Origin: Discostella pseudostelligera
Taxonomy: Eukaryota; Bacillariophyta; Thalassiosirophyceae; Thalassiosirales; Thalassiosiraceae
Assembly: GCA_036940085.1 (NCBI GenBank)
Contig: JALLBK010000030.1
Coordinates: 1 to 51,304 of the forward strand
Reading direction: 5' to 3'
DNA: 51,304 bases
Of the stretch, positions 33,701 to 43,225 are shown piece by piece. The stretch's first letter is position 1. The number at the start of each line of letters is the position of its first letter. Both the position numbers and the translations under genes were made by a program. The notes beneath the pieces were generated by a model, which saw only the letters and a list, made by a program, of their open reading frames with translations, was not told the origin of the DNA and did no database searches.

Positions 33701-34219
33701 TTCCAGTGCTAGAGCGCAATTTGACCGTGTTGTCCAATTGGAGTCAAATAATCCACTCGTTGGTCGTTGTTGTTTTCTTTTGGTTTGATTCTTCTTGCTC
33801 TTCGTTTTGGATTGTCGTTTGCCTTTTTCAGTGTTGCCATCACGTTGTGCACCGTCACCGTCTTCAACATCGTCGTTTCCACTGATGCCATCCCCACCAA
33901 CCAATCTGCCAATGAGATCCCAAATAATCAAACCTGGATTGCGGGAAGCAATACTATCATTTTCATTTATATCGTCGTCGTTGCCAGATGAGGACGATGT
34001 GCGAGAAGTAGTAGTTGCAGCTGCAGAAGAGTGGCAGCAAGACGCGGCATATCTCCCAAGCAATACCGATGCCTTCGAGGCGTGCGAGGGAGTGCCCTCT
34101 CGAATCAGACGAAGGAGACGATGGACGTGCGGTGGATGTTCGATGTCGGTGACGCCTTTCACTCCGCTACCACCACTCCCTTCCCTAGCCATTGTCGTCG
34201 TCGCCGTCGTGGGCTTCAT
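27717..34219 (-). CDS. BTAF1: Mot1/BTAF1-type Snf2 ATPase (TBP-associated factor)
   Basis: Uses ATP to remove or redistribute TATA-binding protein on DNA. Five minus-strand exons: 34219-31229, 31149-29379, 29298-29245, 29164-28190 and 28102-27717; phases agree and the product is about 2058 residues (human 1849). The N-terminal two thirds are HEAT repeats that grip TBP, starting with [19 protein letters not shown] and including [13 protein letters not shown]. An acidic, Lys-rich insert lies at about 110-165 and nuclear-type basic clusters near 400-450. The ATPase has DDMGLGKTL (Walker A, about 1465), [12 protein letters not shown] (DEGH box as in Mot1), [43 protein letters not shown] and [20 protein letters not shown]. 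The tail [18 protein letters not shown] is diagnostic of Mot1/BTAF1. The 54-base third exon is supported by phase and by restoring KLILTGTPIQ. Confidence 0.92.
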
Positions 34220-34603
34220 TATTTTCCCCCCACTGCTACCATACTATCTACATCTACACTCCCATCTCCCATGGCCCGGCAATGGGCCATTATTTGGCGA
34301 GAGACTGAGCACGTTGACTCAACGTAGGAATCATATTATTAAATTGAACTGTTTCCTCAGTGAAGATATTTTTGATTTCTGTCTTGTTTCTCGCATTTGA
34401 ATTCAAGTTTTTAGAATTAGCTCAGTACAAAGCTACATATGTGATTCGTACAGTTTGTCTACTTTCTCGCGTTTGAATTCATATCAGCGCCCATCCACAG
34501 CTACGAAGGAGTCAATATGTATATCATGTACTGTTTCCTCTGTGATGTGGACGAGAGAGAGGGTGGGAGAAAATTCCACTTATGAATTTTGGACTTTTAG
34601 AGT

Positions 34604-34713
34604 ATGTCTGCTGGCAGGTTTTCGAAAGTCCGAAAATTGGACTTTTTTGTGTGTCTGGCCGGCGCTCTCTCCAAAAACCGTGACACATCTCTGCTGCCTG
34701 GCAGACATCGAAA
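34604..34713. repeat. Foldback-like inverted repeat
   Basis: ATGTCTGCTGGCAG near 34604 faces CTGCCTGGCAGACAT near 34699-34713; the arms are imperfect reverse complements about 85 bases apart. TTTTCGA flanks the arms in inverted form. The loop carries a smaller palindrome, AGTCCGAAAATTGGACT. Small size and terminal inverted arms would suit a miniature element, but no flanking target duplication was confirmed. Confidence 0.4.
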
Positions 34714-34725
34714 ACTCCAAAAAAC

Positions 34726-34791
34726 AAACTTTTAAACTCCGGCTGTCGCCATCACCAAAAAAAAAACTTTTAAACTCCGGCTGTCGCCATC
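34726..34791. repeat. Direct repeat, 28-base unit at 38-base spacing
   Basis: A 28-base stretch beginning AAACTTTTAAACTCC and containing GGCTGTCGCCATC occurs at 34726-34753 and again, identical, at 34764-34791, separated by an A-rich decamer. A further CGCCATCGCTGCCGCCGCC tail follows. Looks like a small recent tandem duplication. Confidence 0.85.
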
Positions 34792-34967
34792 GCCATCGCT
34801 GCCGCCGCCTTCGGTCCTCCTTCGGATATTGATGACTACTGCAAACCTTCCTCCCCTTCAGTGCGTTAACGACGGTGATGACGATGAGGACACAGTTATT
34901 TTGTTAGGCTGTAAATTAGTCATAGCAGCGGCTGGGATAATTGGGACACGTCGTCGCCAGAGTGGTT

Positions 34968-36274
34968 TTACTCATTCCCGACGAGGTCGAACTGCACTAT
35001 TTCGTGTTCGACGCTCTGTTGAGGAAATTTACAGAGGAATGGGGGAAAAATACTTTCGACGATAACTCCACCATCATTATCTTTTCTGACATAAGAAATT
35101 GACGAAAAACTCCTGGATGCACTGCTACCATCCTCTTCGTCTTCCTCTGGGGGTGGTCGTTCCCCACTCTTAGCAGAAATGGCAGATGGAATTCCCCTAG
35201 CCCCACTGCGAGATCCCACTCCATCGGCAAGCATGTTCATTGACGAGGAAATTGATTGATGCTTTGCAATCATGTGCCATAGATAAATGACATAGGAGTT
35301 GTGATTTTCAAAAAAATCTTGGATCTTTGACAGTGCAAAACGTGAGTGACCAGCCAAAACACCAAATGCAGGTTTCTGATTGCCAGTCTCGTCATCACTT
35401 CTGTCATCGCTGCTATTGCTGCTATTGTTATCATGTAAGATAACATCCATATTTTCTTCCCGATCATACAATGGATCGTCGTCATCATCATCTCCATGAT
35501 GACCACCATCACCCTGGCCACTCCTCTCCCATTTTGGAATTGTACGTTTAAGTACTGTCATCATTGACTCAAAGCGGTCCTTCACCTTCTCTGCATTTGG
35601 CGGAAGAAACTCAGATACCATTTCAAATGTAATTGTCTCTGATGTGGAGTAGTGTGGATGCCATCCTGGCTCAGATGCAGTTGCTGGCGCAAAACTTTCA
35701 TCATTCCATTTATCTGCCATCATCTGCCACACACTAGCCACCTTTGCTTCCTCTGTGTTCTGATTTTCTACCGCCATCCGCCCAGATGGAATGTCACCAC
35801 GACAAACATAGGCAGCCTTAATGTCGTCGTGATCAATTAGTGCATGGATAAGACGAAGATATGGAAGTCTCCTACTCCAGCTTTTGTACTTCTTCTTTAC
35901 TCCTGCTGCTCTATCAACAGCCAAAAGTTGCTCAGCTTCCTTCTGACTCTCTTTCTCAGCATTTAGGGCTGCCCTCTTCCGATTACCGACTTCGTGCTTG
36001 AGGAAGGCAACATCATCAGCAGAGACAATAGGGTGCTCCTGTAACCATTTCATCAATTTATTTTTGTCCCAATTTTTGGATGCTGGCTATTCGCGCTCTT
36101 TTTTTTGCTAACATCAGTAGTAATACTCGGTTCAGCATTTTGCCATCGGCGCTTGATCTTGGCACGAAGAATATCTGCTCCTGGCTTAATCTGCTTCTTG
36201 GGGAACTTGTTCCAAGGTGCTGCATCAGTATCAAGTAATGGCTGACCGTCATCGTCAAGTGCACCAATACTCAT
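34968..36274 (-). pseudogene. Frame-disrupted member of a diatom-expanded family
   Basis: Two overlapping ORFs on the minus strand read as one protein. The upstream part (from ATG 36274, MSIGALDDDGQPL) contains WNKFPKKQIKPGADILRAKIKRRWQNA and stops at a TGA at 36053-36055. The downstream part starts in the frame one base back at KLMKWLQEHPIVSADDVAFL and continues through YLRLIHALIDHDD, SGRMAVENQNTEEA, SVWQMMADKWNDESFAP, IPKWERSGQGDGG, a Asp-rich run and SYVIYLWHMIAKHQ to the stop at 34968. I recall many similar proteins from Thalassiosira-type diatoms (same block order), function unknown. Neither frame bridges the gap: the upstream frame ends at TGA, and the downstream frame has a TAG just upstream. 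A one-base indel near 36055-36085 is the simplest reading; a sequencing error is possible. Confidence 0.6.
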
Positions 36275-36406
36275 TATTGCGAGCGATAACATTGTGCGGC
36301 TGCTGTTGACATAGTATTGCTCAGCGGGGGAGATGACGGGGGGGGGCATTTGCATCGTTGTCATCATCGCCGCTGGAAGTGTCTTCAAGTACGTTGGTGA
36401 GATCAA

Positions 36407-36950
36407 GACTCGCCATGATGGAATCGAGATCGGGGCGATGGATATTATTTATTTTATTTGACGGACGCTTCCACGCGGACCCCAATTTTCAAAAGTCAGA
36501 CACACTCTAAGTGTTGGATGTGGAAGGGTAGGAGTATGAATAAGGCAGTGATGGACGGACCGAGAGATCAAGTGAGCAAGACAGACGCTGAAGAGAAATT
36601 CGCGATACAGGTCGCACAATGAAACTGCAAAAGAAAATATAGAGTACTACTTAATAGAATCCAACTATTTTAGTAGTCTTTTGACTTGAACCAAGACCTT
36701 CGCTTCGACAAAATTATTCAGCATCGCATCAGTTTCTTCCACTTGATGGCCGGCACCATACATTTGACGGAGCGTTACAAATTACTACTCATTCAAAGCA
36801 GGCAGCAGACAGAGAGCATGAAACCTTCATATATTCACTCCACCTACCTTCTCCACCTTCATCATAAATTATCAACCCATCAACATTCAACTACTCCTCT
36901 CCTCATCAATAATTTCCTATCTCTTCGTTCGCAAGTCGTCCATTGAAAGT
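36407..36950. other. Intergenic spacer
   Basis: About 540 bases between the broken family gene and the first DUF6174 gene, AT-rich near the right end. No gene, RNA or clear motif seen apart from a possible promoter for the gene at 36951. Confidence 0.4.
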
Positions 36951-37682
36951 ATGAGTCTCTTCCATGAATTAATGATAGCTACTGTTCATTTTGTTTTGGT
37001 TGCTACTGTGTACTCAGACGCCAGCAACGAAGAGTCCATGACAAATAATGCTCGTCGGTTCAAACGTCGCCTTGGACCCAAACCAACCAAAAAAGTAAGC
37101 AGTCCCAATCGTTGTTTGTTCTTACTATCGCCTCCCTCACAACGATTTTGTACTCCTTTACTCCTTCTGATCCGAAATCGCTTTTCAATACAGCTAACCG
37201 CAAAACCACCGGCCTCACCTCCACCAACCTCACCACCGCCAACCTCAAAACCGACCACATCCCAAGGAGTAGGGGCAGCCGCGACAAACAAGGAAGAATG
37301 GTCGACCAATAAGGATAAGTGGAATGCTTTCCTCGCCACTTCCACCAATAATGGTCGTTATCAAATGGTCTATCAGCTTAATGCGTACACCCTCGAAAAA
37401 TACCGTCTTCCCTACACGGTGACAGTCGGTAAGACAGGACAGGTGGACGAAGTCAAGAATATGGATGGATTTCTCGTCTCCGATCAAGATATTATTCGTA
37501 TGATGAAAACTGTCGACGAGGCATTTAATGACATCAGTGACGCTTGGGCGGCGAATGCGGAGGAAGTTACTGTGACGTATGATGATGTTGTAGGATATCC
37601 AACTCAAGTCTATATCGACCAAACCTCGGAGATTGCTGACGAGGAGCTCAGGTTTACAATTCAGAAGGTGTTGTTGCTCTAA
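36951..37682 (+). CDS. Secreted DUF6174-domain protein, copy 1
   Basis: Exons 36951-37094 and 37194-37682 (phase 0) give 210 residues. Signal peptide MSLFHELMIATVHFVLVATVYSD, then a basic and Pro/Thr-rich linker (FKRRLGPKPTKK, PPTSPPPTSKPT), then the domain: EWSTNKDKWNAF, YQMVYQ, YTVTVGKTGQVDEV, MKTVDEAFNDISDAWAA, VTVTYDDVVGYPTQVYID and IADEELRFTI. In bacterial DUF6174 proteins the layout is the same, W..Y.Y...C.C, V.V..G.V, TVD.LF..I, V.YD...GYPT...ID and DDE; the cysteines are replaced here. The intron is 99 bases and has no in-frame stop, so a retained-intron product is possible. Role unknown, probably extracellular. First of three tandem paralogues. Confidence 0.75.
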   Translation: MSLFHELMIATVHFVLVATVYSDASNEESMTNNARRFKRRLGPKPTKKVSSPNRCLFLLSPPSQRFCTPLLLLIRNRFSIQLTAKPPASPPPTSPPPTSKPTTSQGVGAAATNKEEWSTNKDKWNAFLATSTNNGRYQMVYQLNAYTLEKYRLPYTVTVGKTGQVDEVKNMDGFLVSDQDIIRMMKTVDEAFNDISDAWAANAEEVTVTYDDVVGYPTQVYIDQTSEIADEELRFTIQKVLLL

Positions 37683-38975
37683 GTTGCCACCGCCGCCCAC
37701 CAAAGTGCAGCAGGGTATTCTATGTTTTTCAGCGAAAGCAACAAGCAACATTAATTGTACAGTCGATGCATGCTTAACCTCTTCCATCTCATGCTCAGCA
37801 ATTCAGGAGTATGAGGCCTACCCGTTGCTTGCATTTGGTTGTTGCATTGTATCAGTGTAGATGAAGATTGTCGTTTAAAAATCATCTCTGCATGACCATT
37901 GTTTTCACACACTCTGCACTCTACTCTACCCATAACATCTCACCCTGCAATTGCCATCCTCGTGTATCGTCATTCTTCCCTCTTTTGATGTCATATCAAA
38001 TTGTTGCAATTGATGTCATCTCACCTCCATCTCCAGCTGGATTATTGCATAAAAGTATTAATATATTCCCTTCACTCGTGACATCATTTTCTTCTCAAAT
38101 AGATGGAGTCGATCATTGATCGGTGGCCGGTGGCAGATTTGTTTCCTCTGTCTCTGACGACTAACCATGTTAGACTATTGGAAAATGTCGGGGAACATCG
38201 TTGCAATTGCACAGCGATTGTATCGACGCCGAGAAAGTGGCGGCGACACAGACACCATTTAGTTGCAAATGCTGATGGATAAGGTCGGTGGCAGCTGTGT
38301 TTGCTCTGTCGCTGTCGCTGGCGACTGACCACGTCGGGCTATGGCCTATGGCTATGGCAAAACTAATTGTATGGCAATAATACGGCGCAGGCGAAGGCGA
38401 CGCAGGCAGTGATGATGAGTGATGATCGATGGCATCGCATCGGCGGCGAAACAGGCTGTGGTGTCTACCATACCGTAGTAGACAGCATTGTCCATTGTCT
38501 ATGTCCATTGTCCATGGTCAATGCCGGCGGCAGCAATGCCGACGTCAGCCGAAGACTGCCGATGACTTGGTGGGGTGGCTGGCCGGCGGCCTGACGGACG
38601 TGGTCATCGTCTGGGATGGGGTCACCCAGCCAAATTTTATTACTTATTGATTCCTTCGTGGATGGAATTGTATGTCAGAATGCCTTCGAAAGGTTGCAAA
38701 TGTCCCCAGAGGCCAAAACAAAACAAACCCATGGAGGAAATAATAAACAATGACCTTGTCCGAATGCGAAGGCTCGATAAGCCGTAACTAAAAATGCTTC
38801 GTGCTTCGCACTTCTTTGCATGCAGGATGGCAGAGGTACGAAGGGAGCGAGCGAACTGATTGAAGGCCAAAGATGGCGTGATAGTGATATTATGGCATAA
38901 AAATTGTTCATGTTCCATTGAATCAACTACTTCGTTAGCTTCGTCTGAAATCGATAGATTAGTATCATCTTGACA
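37683..38975. other. 1.3-kb spacer between DUF6174 copies 1 and 2
   Basis: No gene recognised. It carries a degenerate direct repeat of about 65 bases: one copy near 38118-38180 and another near 38279-38345, sharing GGTGGCAG, GTTT.CTCTGTC and CGACT.ACCA. I looked for a decayed fourth DUF6174 gene (TYDD..GYPT wording) and found none. Confidence 0.4.
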
Positions 38976-39738
38976 ATGAGTTTCCGATCACCGTTCCTCG
39001 TGCTTTTCCTGTTGCTAGTGTCCACCGCAATTGCTACTACTACTTCTACCAACTTGGAGGAAAGCAGTAATGGCGTCGTAAACGATGGGATAAGATATAT
39101 TCGGGGTGCTCTTCGTCAACTTGGCAAGACAACAACAACCAAACAAGCTACACCAACCAAACGTCCCACCAAACGTCCAACCAATTCTCCAACTTTATCG
39201 GTAAGTCTCAGGACGTTCGTTCTCTTCACTACTTCCTTGCATTGTTGCCATTGAACATTACACATCACTCATGCTTCGGATTTCATCAAAACACATGTAG
39301 CCAACTCCGTTGCCCACCTCCAACACACAAGCAGGCAGCGATTCAACTTCGAGAGAAGATGAGTGGGACGCCAATAAGGCAAAGTGGGATGACTTCCTTT
39401 CGAACGGCAGCAATGGTTACGTAATGCAATATCAGCAAACTGCTTGTTGCGTGTATTCATACAATCAACCCTATATTGTGACTGTCAATAATAATGGGGT
39501 GGTGTCGGATGTCAAGACAACGGACGGAACGACAGTGACTGATGCAGGTATTATTAGTCGAATGAAAACTGTCGAACAGGCATTCACACTCATTTATAAT
39601 TCTTGGTCGTATGCGGAGGTAGTAACTGCGACATATGATGACGATGCAGGATATCCAACGCTTGGTTATGTTGACCAATCACCTCTTATTGCGGACGATG
39701 AGTTCAAATTCGAAATAAGTAACTTATCTCTTCTCTAG
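38976..39738 (+). CDS. Secreted DUF6174-domain protein, copy 2
   Basis: Exons 38976-39200 and 39301-39738 (phase 0, 100-base intron) give 220 residues. The signal peptide is MSFRSPFLVLFLLLVSTAIAT, the linker has RPTKRPTNSPT, and the domain has EWDANKAKWDDF, YVMQYQ, YIVTVNNNGVVSDV, MKTVEQAFTLIYNSW, VTATYDDDAGYPTLGYVD and IADDEFKFEI. This copy keeps a CC pair (TACCVYSY) where bacterial members have Cys-x-Cys. Intron position matches copies 1 and 3. ATG 38976 follows a TTG in the same frame that is unlikely to be used. Confidence 0.78.
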
Positions 39739-40392
39739 TTGATTGCAGGATGAGGAAGAGTGTAGTGATGTAGAGTAGAACGATCGAGCATGATCTTGAG
39801 AATGACTTTTTGATGCGCAAAGAAGAGAGCATAGCACGCATAGTCGAACCCCTAGTAATGAAAGACATTTTGTTGTTTGACCTGTTTCAAGTTTTGCGTT
39901 TTCGGCTAGTGTTGTCCAATTTGCTGACTTTTGTCTAGTTGATCAGATGCGTCATCATAATATGTGTCCTTTCGTCAGTAGAAGGCATACAGCTTGGCAC
40001 TATCTGTAGTGCTCCCCCATGGATTCCATTGAGATGGCACTACGATTCCGAAATGGATTTTATTGTTTCTTACTTCCGCCAGTCATCACTACGATCGACC
40101 TCCTCCTGTCCCATCTCGTCACCATCAATCCTTCTTGTCGGTTGTCATTAAACCTCAACACCATAATATCATGAACCCGAGTATGCGAACACTATGAATA
40201 TTTCTTTACGTGCAATATTATTATTTCCATGCCAATGATGCGCCGCAGGATGCAAATGGTTGGCTGTGTTTCAGTTGCAATGTGGCTTGCTGGTGCTTGC
40301 GATCTGTGCGATGCGATGTGAGTTCGGATTTACAATTGACAGTCGAGAAGGGTGTGCACGAGAGGTATTATCACAACTTGATCAATAAAATA
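39739..40392. other. Spacer between DUF6174 copies 2 and 3
   Basis: About 650 bases. The frame that leads into copy 3 is open from 40210, but the signal peptide places its start at 40393. No other feature seen. Confidence 0.4.
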
Positions 40393-41169
40393 ATGTCGAT
40401 AAAGGGTAGCGTCCGAGAATCAATCCTCGTCCTTCTTCTGCTGCTGGTAGTGTTCACCACAAACGCTGCTGATACTAACATCGCAGAGGACAGCATTAAT
40501 GGTGTCGTAAATGAATGGAAGAGACATCATTTACGAAGTGGAGACGATGCTTCTCATTCTGATCGTCAACTCAAGCAAACAAAAACCAAGCGTCCAAGCA
40601 AAAAGGAAACCAGTCCTCTTTCACAATCCGTAAGAAGCTATAAGTCCTTGCGTTCCTTGCTTGGTTGATTTTCATTTCAACATCTCTCATGCTCTTGAAT
40701 TCCTCAAAACACAATCATCCGGTTTTACCAGCCAACAGCATCACCAACGGCTTCAATGACCAACTCACCAAAGCAAGAATGGGACCTCAATAAGGCAAAG
40801 TGGGATCGTTTCATTTCGGGTGGTGGCAATCCTCGACCGTGCAATGGATATGAAATGGTATTTCAGAGACAATCTCAAGTGGTTAATTATGGTCTTCAGT
40901 ATCGTGTGACTGTGAATAAGGAAGACGTAGTGATCCAGGTCGAGAATATGGATGAATCTCTAGTCTCCGATCAAGGTATTATTGATTGGATGCAAACTGT
41001 CGACGAGGTGTTCCAAGTCATCGCAGATTCTTGGGCAAATAATGCGGATAGTGTGGCTGTGACGTATGATGCTGAAAAGGGGCATCCAACCGATTGCAAT
41101 ATTGACCCAAATAGTGGTGCTACCGATGACGAGATTATCATCAAAATCGCAAGTGTGTCTCTTCGCTAG
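40393..41169 (+). CDS. Secreted DUF6174-domain protein, copy 3
   Basis: Exons 40393-40629 and 40732-41169 (phase 0, 102-base intron) give 224 residues. Start ATG 40393 gives a proper signal peptide (MSIKGSVRESILVLLLLLVVFTTNA), whereas the longer open frame to 40210 would bury it. Linker KTKRPSKKETSP, then EWDLNKAKWDRF, YEMVFQ, YRVTVNKEDVVIQV, MQTVDEVFQVIADSW, VAVTYDAEKGHPTDCNID and ATDDEIIIKI. It differs from copies 1 and 2 by GHPT for GYPT and by Cys in place of the conserved hydrophobic residue after T. Copies 2 and 3 share the SINGVVN/SNGVVND pro-region, so they appear closer to each other than to copy 1. Confidence 0.75.
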
Positions 41170-41569
41170 TTTGTTCCTCGCATGATGAGGTCGATGTCGG
41201 GATGTGGAGGCTTTGCATATCATAACAACATGCGATGTCGAACCAAGTAATAATATTGTGTTGCATTGTTTTATTTTTTCCTGTTACTGACTGGTGCCGT
41301 CGTCGGTATCCACATGCTTATTGGCTCGTTTCAAAATAAAGTTCTGCCGTGTAGGGTTGGTTCGTAGATTTGTTGTACATATTTTGTAGCTACTACAACG
41401 CTCAATGTGAAGTTCACAGTCAGCGACAGGTGTCATTATTTGTCGATATCGCTTGACGTTGTACATAAATTGTGATCCATCTACTGGTACAACCATTGCT
41501 GCGTAATAATATTGTCACGACAGCTCGTAAGTAGGCCACTTCAGCTTTCGCAAATATGAAACGGCGAAT

Positions 41570-41572
<3 letters not shown>

Positions 41573-41615
<43 letters not shown>
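41573..41615. repeat. (TC)n microsatellite, about 43 bases
   Basis: An uninterrupted run of about 21 TC units. Reading across it produces spurious Glu-Arg repeats on the minus strand. It lies in the spacer between DUF6174 copy 3 and Mn-SOD. Confidence 0.97.
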
Positions 41616-41617
<2 letters not shown>

Positions 41618-42021
41618 AATCTCCGGACGATACAATCATGCTCAATGATCACCATTAGATACCAAGGCTCTCTTACATTCTCTCAATTTATCTCTCCCTC
41701 TACGCGTCGTAGTAAGTATGCGCTTGTGATCCTGTCGCATGTCGATGTCGCATCGGCTGGTCTTCTGCGGTCGTCGGTCGTGGTTATGCCACCTCATCGA
41801 CCCGATCATCTATTCTCATATATTTCGTCACTGATACTCTAGTGCTAGAAGTGTGGTGCCGTTGATACTGTGTCTGAGTGGTGCTATGGTACCTACGGCG
41901 GCGGTGGCGGCGCTCATGGTGGCGGCAGAATGATGATGTTGTTGCAAGGCGAAGCAAGTGCACTGAGTCAGTCGTTCCCGCCAGAATTTCAGAAGAGAAT
42001 CTGTCGTCTGTCCGTCGTCAG

Positions 42022-42200
42022 GATGGATCTTTCGTCTGTCTGGCGTTGGGATTTGGTTTCATTGATTTCCACGTGGAGTCGGAGTGAGACAATTATTCCC
42101 ACGTGACCTCGTGCGTGGACGATGGATCTTTCGTCTGTCTGGCGTCGGGAATTCGCATACTGACCGAATCTTTCGACGGCGGACAGACAGACAAAAGATC
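42022..42200 (+). promoter_or_regulatory. Repeated element and paired G-boxes upstream of Mn-SOD
   Basis: A 30-base element containing ATCTTTCGTCTGTCTGGCG lies at 42022-42051 and, with one mismatch, at 42121-42150; an inverted partial copy (GGACAGACAGACAAAAGATC) lies at 42181-42200. CACGTG occurs at 42070-42075 and 42100-42105, exactly 30 bases apart, between the direct copies. All sit within 240 bases of the Mn-SOD ATG at 42257 and could be transcription factor sites. Confidence 0.5.
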
Positions 42201-42256
42201 TCTTCTTTCCTCGACGCACTTTTTCAAAATAAAAAATAAAATCTTGCTCCATCACC

Positions 42257-43225
42257 ATGACGGCCGCCACCACCGTAACCAAAATCTTACGACCTGCCGC
42301 CCTCCGTGCCTCGGGGGTACACGTCCAATCCTCCAAACTGCCCAGCGAGCTTGCCGAATATGCCAGTGCCTACCTCTCTTCCGCCTCCTCTTCCAGCAAC
42401 AAGGCAATCTTGCCCGACTTGCCCTACGATTATAATGCTCTCGAACCCATCATCTCTACCGAAACCATGACACTTCATCATACCAAACATCACAATGCCT
42501 ACGTTACCAATCTCAATGTCTCCCTTGAAAAATTAGACACGGCCGTATCAACTGGGGATGTCTCCTCCATAATCGCCTTACAGGGAGCTCTCAAATTCAA
42601 TGGCGGAGGACATCTCAATCATTCTCTCTTTTGGGAAAATCTTTGTCCCAAAGATACTATTGATTTTCCCACCAGTGGACCATTGAAGGAGGCGATTGAG
42701 GCAAGATTTGGCAATGTGGAGAATATGAAGAAGGAATTGTCGGCAATGAGTGTGGGTGTGCAAGGTAGTGGATGGGGGTGGTTGGGATATGATGTTAAGA
42801 CTGGTAAGATTAGATTGACTGAGTTTTGTGATTAATGATTGCGAGAGAAATATGGAGAGAATAGAGAATATGGTTCAAGAGACAAAAAGAGTCTTTGGAA
42901 TAGATATCAAGCGCTTTGTTCTCTTGACATCTTTTATTGTGTAATACGATGGTTTGCTCGAATTCAATTCATAATCATCCTCACCTACCTCTCAACCTCT
43001 CCCAAAACCTTTCTTCTCTCAGGTCGCATCGAACCAGCCACCTGTCCCAATCAAGATCCTCTCCATGCCACTACTGGTCTCGTACCTCTCCTTGGTATTG
43101 ATGTTTGGGAACATGCCTATTATGTCGATTACAGAAATGTTCGCCCCAATTATGTCAATGCCATTTGGGATATTATTGATTGGAAGAAGGTAGAGGAACG
43201 ACTTGTGGCAGCGGTGGCAAAGTAA
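42257..43225 (+). CDS. SOD2: Manganese superoxide dismutase, mitochondrial-type
   Basis: Dismutes superoxide to peroxide and oxygen. Exons 42257-42803 and 43023-43225 (phase 1, 219-base intron) give 249 residues. The first about 50 residues ([15 protein letters not shown], Ser/Ala/Arg-rich) look like a mitochondrial presequence; the mature enzyme starts near [14 protein letters not shown]. Metal ligands: His74 in [11 protein letters not shown], His122 in [11 protein letters not shown], and Asp and His of DVWEHAYY near the C-terminus. [10 protein letters not shown] carries the glutamine typical of Mn rather than Fe enzymes. Reading on without the splice would end early at TEFCD and lose the last two ligands, so the intron is well supported. 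It lies between the DUF6174 cluster and nitrate reductase. Confidence 0.94.

Larger units (their letters stand above)
34220..34967. other. Gene-poor spacer with small repeats
   Basis: About 750 bases. It contains the 38-base-offset direct repeat at 34726-34791 and a foldback-like pair near 34604-34713. An open frame at 34829-35065 has no recognisable content. Confidence 0.45.
41170..42256. other. 1.1-kb spacer upstream of Mn-SOD
   Basis: No gene recognised. It holds the TC microsatellite, a TTCCCGCC at 41975-41982, the repeated ATCTTTCGTCTGTCTG element and two G-boxes listed separately. Confidence 0.45.

Noticed and set aside
36040..36100. Programmed -1 frameshift in the diatom-family gene
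   Set aside because: The overlap lacks a canonical X XXY YYZ slippery site in the upstream frame (A AAA ATA only), so an indel or sequencing error is simpler.
37683..38975. Decayed fourth DUF6174 gene
   Set aside because: No signal-peptide, TYD..GYPT or ADDE wording found in any frame.
41420..41635. Minus-strand ORF with an Arg-Glu repeat
   Set aside because: It is the translation of the TC microsatellite.
42804..42835. Short Mn-SOD ending at TEFCD
   Set aside because: Reading through the donor GTAAGA loses the last two metal ligands, while the spliced form restores DVWEHAYY.
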